NCBI GenBank assembly: GCA_001792895.1
Contig: MARA01000014.1
Location: 744,001 to 808,000 of the forward strand
Source of the DNA: Lentinus brumalis
Lineage: Eukaryota; Basidiomycota; Agaricomycetes; Polyporales; Polyporaceae
Direction: 5' to 3'
Length of the DNA stretch: 64,000 nt
The notes beneath the pieces were generated by a model. The model saw only the letters and a program-made list of their open reading frames with translations. It was not told the origin of the DNA and did no database searches. Below are positions 56,819-64,000 of the stretch, piece after piece. The position numbers were made by a program, and so were the translations under genes. Numbering within the stretch: the first letter of the stretch is position 1; every line of letters begins with the position of its first letter.

Positions 56819-59340
56819 TCAATCCGCATCCGCACGACCGGACGTCCTGCGCTTCTTGGAAGGTGTCGAGAGCACCTGCTTCTCCACGGAGCGCGCATCC
56901 GACTCCTCCTCTGCCTTCTTTCTGCGCGCCTCCACCAAGTCCTTGTAGAATCCCGCATCGAACTCGACGCACTCCAGACGCATGCACGGGCGAGGTACTC
57001 CCCGGAGTCCAACCTGTCCCGTATGTCCGTCTTCTCCTTTCGCTGACCCGACTCGCGCCCCTTCTGACTGACCATCTTCTCCACGACGTTCCATCTCGGC
57101 TGCGCGACAAGCATTGAGTACATTCATACAGCCAGTACACCACAGTCATCACTTACTGCCGCTGGCAATGCTTCCCACTCCTCCTTGCTGAGCCGTTCCG
57201 CGTGCGTTATGCGATACATCCCGTAGTACTGGAAGAATTCCGGAGTCCCACCTCCCATGCCGACGAAGATGTGGAGTCGCGGATCATCGGCGGTACTGCC
57301 ATCACTGGCATTGGTCTTCGTCACTTTCTGGTCGAGGTCCAGATGCAGGAAACCGTGTTTCCCAGGTCCAGCAGGGAGCCACGCAAGTTTCGTCAAGCAG
57401 AGATACAATCTAATATCATACTTCGCTGACAGCTGTGTTGGCTCAGCGACACTAAGATATGAGATGTCAGTCGAGACGCCTCCGTGTCTGTAGTGATGTG
57501 GACAGACTATATGTGCCAGTTGAACTTGGCGTTGCCTCCCAGCGCCGCCGCAATCGACTCGCGGGTGAAGAGTTCTGGTCTACCGTCGCTTGCGGACAGG
57601 TCAGGATGGACCTCGGGAAGCTTCGCCAGGTCCGCAGCTCGCGCCGAGGGAAGAGAGCTCTGGCCATTGTAAAGTGGGTTCCGTTCAGCGCAGCTGACCG
57701 AAGCTGAACCTGTCATACGTGCCGCGTCTTCCGCCATTTGCTCTAAGGTGCGCTTCGACCCAGCAGCAATGAGCGACCTGAGGTGTAACAAGATATTGTG
57801 AGATCTCAAACGAGACGAATGCAAGTAAGTTAACCTTGAGGACGACAGCGCCGGGACGCGTATTCTGAGAGCCGTCTGCCCCACGGGCTCTTCTTCTTCT
57901 TCTTCTTCCTCGTCTATTTGTGCGGTTGGCTGAGGATTGGTGTCGGCATGGTTTGTAGCGCTCGCCATCAGAGGAAGTCCCTCACCTCCTTATATCGATC
58001 GTCCAGTTTCTGCATCAATTCACGGTTCTTCACTTCCAGTTCCGCGTAATGTGTGGTGTGTCAGATTCTCGCCCTGTCATTGACTTGTACCACGACCTAC
58101 CCGTGTCGTGAGACGCTCCTGCTCCTGATTAACAGCGGCCACCTTCGACCGCTCCAGCAGAACCTCTGCTTGCAGTGCCGCCACCACATCAGCATGCACT
58201 CTGGCCTGCTCTTGTGTCTGGAGGAAAATTGTCAGCGTACTCAAGCGCCCTGAATACAACATACTCACGTCCGTTGCATGGGCAGCCTTCTTGGAGAGCA
58301 GTTCGCCTTGCAACCGTACCATCTCTTCCTGTGCAACAGCAGCTTTCTCCGTGGCCTGTGTGAATTGCGCCTCCAGCTTCTCCAGAGCCGACCGGTGGAG
58401 TGCGCATTGTTCCTCCAGGCGGTGCTGAGCCTCTCGTCGTATTGTCGTCGCCTCCTCCTGCGCGGCCAGTAGCTGGCACGAGTCCAATTCTGAGTCAGGC
58501 CACCTCTTCACTGACAGACGGACTGAGTGGAGCACGTACAGCTTCCTTGCAAGACGTGAGGTCTCTGGTACGCGTTACATGAGTTTCTGCGGCGCATCGG
58601 AGCGAGTGGACCAGATAATGAACGATCCGGGGGTGAGCATGTTCAGCTGCGTCTACATGCGGGGGACAACTACGTGAGCGCATGCCACTGAGTACCAGAG
58701 GCCACCAGGGAACAACAATGACAAAGTCTCACTGACCGGGGGCTGGCGAGCAGAAGAGCGATCTTCTCCGAGGGCGGACACATTGCTTTTGATAATGCTG
58801 GACATGGTTTGCACGAGTTCAAGGACGAAGTGGTCACTCGTCGTGACGAGCTACAGCGGACAGTAATCAGAGGATGCTACTAGCTTGTCTGTCAGGATAT
58901 ACTTACCTTATACAGACTCTTGTCGTCCGTGCCCTGCAAAACCATCATATCTGCAAGGACCTTTCGTAGAGAACAAGCGAACTTCTCGCGCAGATCTGCA
59001 AAATCCAGGGCGGTCTACTGGATTGTCAGCCTGAGTGCGGTGAGAACAGTGTCGTGATGGCAGCTCACGTTGTTACTGCCTCCCTCACTTTCTGACCCAA
59101 GATGGAGCGTCACGGCATCTCGAGTGATGTCTACAAGAACGCCGGCCAACTCCAAGGGGAACTCGGGATTCACGGAAACCTTCTATGGTTCAAGGCATCA
59201 GCTTTGCTCGAATAGCGACGCCAGCGACGTACTTGCTGATCAGAAACGCTCTGAGCACGGATCGCGGAAGCCACCTTGAGCGCGTCACGAAGATTCTCTG
59301 CCTCACGGATAGCAGACTCCATCGAAGACGAGCTTGACAT
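56819..59340 (-). CDS. DUF6697-like coiled-coil protein, copy 4, with two apparent frameshifts
   Basis: Twelve exons on the minus strand (59233-59340, 59069-59182, 58907-59014, 58737-58850, 58540-58646, 58269-58472, 58101-58217, 57986-58027, 57835-57929, 57508-57777, 57157-57451, 56819-57099), about 618 codons. The plan matches copies 2 and 3. The coiled coil is shorter (REAQHRLEEQ, KAAVAQEEMVRLQGE). A run of Glu codons (57892-57915) precedes the domain. The domain shows ESIAAALGGN, LAWLPAGPGKHGFLHLDL, HIFVGMGG, YYGMYRITHAERLSKEEW and RLECVEFDAGFYKDLV, and the tail has SKKRR but no HNIDDMYA. One base is missing at the G5 run 58629-58633 and one at 56988-56990; both restore family alignment if one base is added, and both may be sequencing errors. 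If so, the gene is intact. Confidence 0.7.
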
Positions 59341-60092
59341 GTCTACTCGTGTCCTTGAGGGGGCTATAACACCTCGTGGTTGTGAAAGACAAGCGCGAGT
59401 AGGGGAGAGCTACCTAATCAACATGATAGAGGTCGATTGAGGATGTGCTTCGAAGAAGCAAGGCATGTGACCGGCGCGGCGAAGGCGAAGTACAGATCGC
59501 GAGAAAGGCACCTCAAATGGCCGATTGGAGTTTAGGACGCGGGCCTAGCAGCGCGACGATGTTGTGGTCGCAGGGGGCTCAGGGCCACATGAACTTCAGA
59601 GAGCGAGCTCAAACGCATTGAAGCCTATTGAAGCAGTACATCAAGCTTGATGTATGATAACGTCTTGTTATAGCACACATTGTGATGAGGACGAGGACAT
59701 GTATCCGACTGTTGTGCGCGCATACACGTACGGTATCAATCTGCGGTGGTGTACGTGAGATACGTATGGGCATAGACGTTGGATGTTCGTACCTAGGGTG
59801 CCCCAACCTGCCCACCGTCTATCTGACATGAAACCCTCTCATCTGCAGCAGAAACATACGAACGGAGGAAGCACGAATGGAAGACGCCGGCGCGCGTCGT
59901 CAGGGCAGGCAGGAACGCCACGCGACGGAAGACAGCGTGCGTTCCACGCCGCTTACTCCAGTTCCCGCCTCGTGTTCCGGCCAAATCTTTGTTGACTTGT
60001 TACACAATGAACCACACTTACTTACCTTCTCGCCTACACCCTACGCCTCCGGATCCTATACCCTATACGAACACGCCTAACGATCATTCACG
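59341..60092. other. Divergent intergenic region
   Basis: About 750 bp between copy 4 (minus) and the membrane-protein gene (plus). It contains the perfect 18-bp palindrome TACATCAAGCTTGATGTA at 59637-59654. No gene seen. Confidence 0.5.
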
Positions 60093-61450
60093 ATGTCCCG
60101 ACCGATGATGTTTTCCGCCGCATACAGCGCCCGCTTCGAGGAGGCGCGCCGACAGTCACAAGAGCAAGAGCGACCAAAGTTGATGTGGAGACGCGGGTTC
60201 CACAGCGAAGGTGGCCGAGCTGGCTGGGGATACTATCTCGAGCCTGCGCCGTCAGCAGGGCCCAGCAGTGTTGACGAACAAGCGGCGGACGGGGAGGAGA
60301 CGGAGGGCGTCGGGGACGGTGACCACAGACACACGAACGGCCACGAGGACAGCGTCGGACATGCCAAGCGCCCAAGTCCGAGTCTCACGGGTAACCCCGC
60401 ATTACGGACGGGCGTGATCGCGTCGCACGGTGTGTTGCCCCCAGCTGTCTCCCCTCTTGCTCTCATCCACCACCAAGGTCGTCGAATAGCACGGGAACTG
60501 GCTCGGCGGGTACAAATGGCGAACAAGACATACGCTTTCGTGTCGCTGTGGTGCGTTGCAGCTGCGTTCGGTGGTATACCTCAGGGGGCCGGCTGATCAT
60601 GTTACAGGTTCGCACTGACAATTCCAGTCATCTTCTGGGATGCTGGATACTGTTTCTTCCGGTGAGTGCTTGGTTTCGACCGCAGTCTCAGCGAGTCGGT
60701 CTGTCAGCATAGTGTCCACGGAGAACTCACATAACTACCACACAGTCCGCGTTCCATGGTCGGAGGTGACCTGCATTGGATATGGAAGCCTTATGCCATC
60801 TACCAGAACGTCGACTACGTGCGTAGCGAACTCGTCAAATAGCTTATTCTGGACCTCACCTTGCGTTTTGGCAACTTAGGTTTACGGCTTGAGGGCCTAC
60901 GAGAACGGCGAGGGCTTCACGAATGCTCAATGTACGTACACTCACGTACATCCCCTCCGTGTCGTAATCTGCGAACATCGCCGGCTGACACCTCCTCGCA
61001 ATTTGCCTCAGCGGCCCTCAACATTGTGGAGAACTTCATGAACATCGCTTACCTCTATCTCGCGCACGTCTCCGGCTCGCCCGTAGCACCCTTGCTCGGC
61101 TTCACGAGCGCGGTGATGACACTCTCCAAGACGGTTCTCTATTGGCTGCAGGAGTACTACTGCGGTGGCTGCTCGGTCGGCCACAACGACTTCAAGACGC
61201 TCCTCGTCTACTGGATCATCCCGAACGGGTGAGTCGTCCGTCTCCCCGGACAATGCTGTACTGCGCATTCTGACCAAAAAACTCGCATTTCGCATTCCTT
61301 CTGCGCATTGGTGGGACGCCGCGCTCTATGCCTTCGCGCGTTAGTCTGTGGCTTCTGGTCCCGAGCTACATCATCTGGGTGCTCGGCAGAGACATCACGG
61401 CGGCGCTGCGCGTCGTGGACAGAGCTGTCCAGAAGACCAAGAAGCAATAG
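60093..61450 (+). CDS. Multi-pass membrane protein, EXPERA-like
   Basis: Six exons (60093-60550, 60608-60661, 60746-60818, 60880-60931, 61012-61228, 61345-61450) give 319 residues. Residues 1-130 are hydrophilic, with an acidic stretch near 55-75. Four or five hydrophobic helices follow: FALTIPVIFWDAGYCFF, then after DLHWIWKPYAIYQNVDYVYG a helix around NIVENFMNIAYLYLAHV, then APLLGFTSAVMTLSKTVLYW, and LLVYWIIPNGLWLLVPSYII. The loop QEYYCGGCSVGHNDFK is Cys/His bearing. The layout and the aromatic, acidic residues in the helices recall EXPERA proteins (emopamil-binding and TM6SF type sterol isomerase relatives), but I could not see their full active-site set, so the name is tentative. The tail ends KTKKQ, a possible ER-retention type signal. 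Confidence 0.72.
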
Positions 61451-64000
61451 GTTGCACCAAGTGCAACCGTAATGGGCGGCGAAGGCAGGTCGGCTGGAGC
61501 CTCCCAATGCCCGCTGGCAATCTGTTCGCCGGCGTCCGGCATAGCAGCGAACCTGCCAAACTCAAACTACCGGCTATGTATCTCACGGGAGTATCTATCG
61601 TGGATGTACGTTGGCGTGTGTGTGCTATTTGCTTGTTTGGATAATAGGATCCGAATTTTATGGACATCGTGGGCATGTACTGTCATTGGACGCTTCAGAA
61701 ATGCCGCACAGTGGTTGGCTGACCGGACAGCCTGAGCGATAGGTCGCGGAATTCCCATCACTGTGGGTCCCTGCACAGCGTGTAAAAACTCACGCAGATG
61801 TGCTGCGACTCAGAGGCCGGAACAACGTCGGTTTTCTCGTACATCGTCGGTGCTGGACGCATCGCACCCCAATATAAGCGATGCTTAGCCCTGCACGGAA
61901 GTCGGACCAGGTCACCGTCGTCCTGACGCATGAGCGTGCGGAACAAGGGGACGGACGACATTGATCTGCGCTCGACCAGGCTTCCAATGCGTAGTTATCG
62001 CGCTGTTGCAATGTCGGGGCTGAAAATCTCTCCGAGGTGGTTTAGTCAGAAATGACAGGCAGGGAATACTCGCGTATAATATTCGGTCATCAAACTGTGC
62101 GCCTAGCTGACAGTGTATCCAGATGGACGCTAGGCTGGTGAGCAGGCCACATCGCGCTGGAGTGAATGAGAGTATGTTCTTCGTAGTTCCCTAATGAGTT
62201 CGGCAAGCGTAAGTACAAGGTGCCTGGGGAAAATGTCCTGTTCTATAGCTGAATGGAAGTCCAGTTGGTGGCGTCATGGTTCTGTCCACCCTGCTCGGCA
62301 TAGTTCTATGGTGAATAAAGCGAGGCTTCTCTATATGATGTTTGGTTCGAGCGTTCGTAGGATAGATGCGAATGGAAGGGAAGACATAGCGCCAGGTAGT
62401 CGTCGATGTACCCGTGCCCCTCTCGAGCGGACGAAATGGTGTTTGAGTGGCGACTTAACCTTACAAACGACATTCACGAAGCCACTCACCTGGAAGATGG
62501 CTCACGGACCTTCAAACTCGCCACGCATACGAGCAGTCATGACATTGGGGTTCGAATCATGACCCACCGGCAGTATCATGTGCCCGTGGCAGAAGCTGCA
62601 CAAGGAGGGACGATCGTCTCTATTTGGAGATCGTGCATGGTCTCTGCTCAGTGCTCGGATCCTGCGCGCGAAGCCCCGTGCGTATATTCGTAACCTTCGA
62701 GTAATAAGACCAGGATCAGGATCGGCGTCTGGAGTCTGGAGAGAACGGTGCCAAAGCCCTCACCAATCCCGAGCAGCCTGCGCCCGAGCAGGCAGCTCCC
62801 AGTCCTAGATCATGATGTCCGCCGCACTGGGCACACAGCGGCCGCTGCCACGCGCCGTCCACGATTCCACGGCCAGCACGAAAGTCCCACGGGCCTACTT
62901 CGTCCGAAGCTGAGGAAGACGCAATAGCCGCGCCTGTCTGACAATGAAGGCAGCCGCGGCCCACTCAGCACTCGGGCTTCGCGAGATAGAGTTGCGAGGA
63001 GCGTACCAGACCGCCGACACGGTATGCCCTCGACCCTTGTCGTCTTTACGGCCACGCTCAGCCCATTGCAGGCAATCCCTGCCCGACATCCGGATCGGCG
63101 TAAATCCTGGTGAGGCCAAGATGCCGTCCGTGACCACGGATGCGGGTCACCAACGTTCACTCTTTGGAGAGCTGTGGGTGGCTCGCGCATGCTTCCCGCC
63201 GGCAGCACAGAACCCGATCGAGAGGGCAGGGAGAGAATGCGAACCGCCGACCGCGCCAGAACCTGCACGCAGCACAGGATGAGGCTGGCTTCGGGCTTCG
63301 AGGCTGGACGTGCGGGTCTTCCGTGGCCCCTACGCGTCAGTACGTCTTACGCATCCTCGCCTGGGCGTCCGGAGGAAGAGCAGAAGAGCTGCAGCGCGAA
63401 GACGATAACGCAGGTGCGAGGGCGGATGAGGGAATTCGGGAAGCGGCCTGGTATGTTTGATTGCCTATACGTGGGACGACTGTGCACGGCTTATCGCGCG
63501 GGCGTAGTGGAGATTTGGGTTTATTGCGCGTTTGCGCGGTTGCTGGCCCAGATCCGCGCTGTCGCCGCGACGCATGTTCGGGGCCACGGTGCGTGCAGCC
63601 GTTTCTTCGGAGGATGTTGATGGTCTGGAGGGCGCGCACCGCTGTAGCCTGTGAGTGTGTGGAAGATATTGCGACATTTTCGAGCACTCGCCTCTGGACA
63701 ACCCACTGCCCACACTACCCCGCGTATACCGAGACAGGGCCGTGGTATGTCGAGAAACGAAGAGTGCATCCTTGACCCGTCCGGGAGGGCGTTCACGGGG
63801 TGCGGGACGACGAGTGCGACCCGGTCCTTCGATGACTGTCCCCGACTGTGCATCGCACGTTGGCAGTCTGGTGTGGTAACGAACTCGTCCAGAGTCAGCA
63901 CCGTGCGCGCAAACAGCAATCACGCGCGTCAGGCCACAGCTCGCTGTCGCCGTGGAAGCAGAATCGTGGACCGCAGAAGCAGCGCACCAGGAAGTCCGTC
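61451..64000. other. No recognisable gene to the window end
   Basis: These 2.5 kb have many overlapping open frames after about 62.8 kb on both strands, reflecting high G+C, but none has a recognised domain or consistent splicing. A gene entering from the right on the minus strand is possible, since one minus frame reads VRCFCGPRFCFHGDSEL at the very end. I cannot support more. Confidence 0.4.

Noticed and set aside
1..64000. tRNA, rRNA or CRISPR features
   Set aside because: No cloverleaf-like sequence with A and B boxes, no rRNA-like stretch and no spaced direct repeats were seen; CRISPR is not expected in a fungal nucleus.

Overview
The window is nuclear DNA of a filamentous basidiomycete, most likely an Agaricomycete and plausibly a polypore. 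The grounds are many short (about 45-70 bp) GT-AG introns, G+C-rich coding sequence, and families typical of that class: a secreted DUF5648-type repeat protein, F-box proteins, a KRE6/SKN1 glucan-synthesis protein and coiled-coil proteins resembling the Agaricomycete DUF6697 family. The species assignment is inference. All exon models were built by hand from splice sites, phase and protein continuity.

Region 1 (1-20.3 kb) is a gene-dense core: the tail of an acidic protein, a secreted DUF5648 protein, a coiled-coil protein of unknown role, ORC5 (divergent promoter with four ACGCGA boxes), a mitochondrial-type hemerythrin, a 1,094-residue F-box/WD40 protein, two tandem aldo-keto reductases with a C-terminal membrane segment, an HpcH/HpaI-type aldolase and an F-box protein. 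Region 2 (20.3-42 kb) is more mixed: a 172-bp palindromic element, a four-helix membrane protein, the first DUF6697-like gene, a six-hairpin glycosidase-like secreted protein, a Ser/Pro-rich protein, KRE6/SKN1, a 789-bp element with a perfect 9-bp target duplication, and YTM1.

Region 3 (42.7-59.3 kb) is the accessory part. Three more genes of the DUF6697-like family lie on the minus strand and share one 12-exon plan. Between the first and second sits a 4,846-bp Mutator-like transposon with 142-bp inverted repeats. It carries a decayed SWIM-type transposase, which is itself interrupted by a 277-bp TA-flanked MITE. The transposon also splits another gene of unknown function just after its likely start codon. 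One family copy (53.2-55.9 kb) has an in-frame stop. Region 4 (59.3-64 kb) holds one multi-pass membrane protein and then 2.5 kb with no recognisable gene.

Six open frames, including the essential YTM1, each lack one base in or beside a G or C run. The simplest reading is systematic homopolymer under-calling in the assembly, so frameshifts here should not be taken as gene death without checking reads. The most novel content is the DUF6697-like family: helical N-terminus, coiled coil (in one copy built from 49-residue repeats of exactly seven heptads) and a conserved C-terminal domain.
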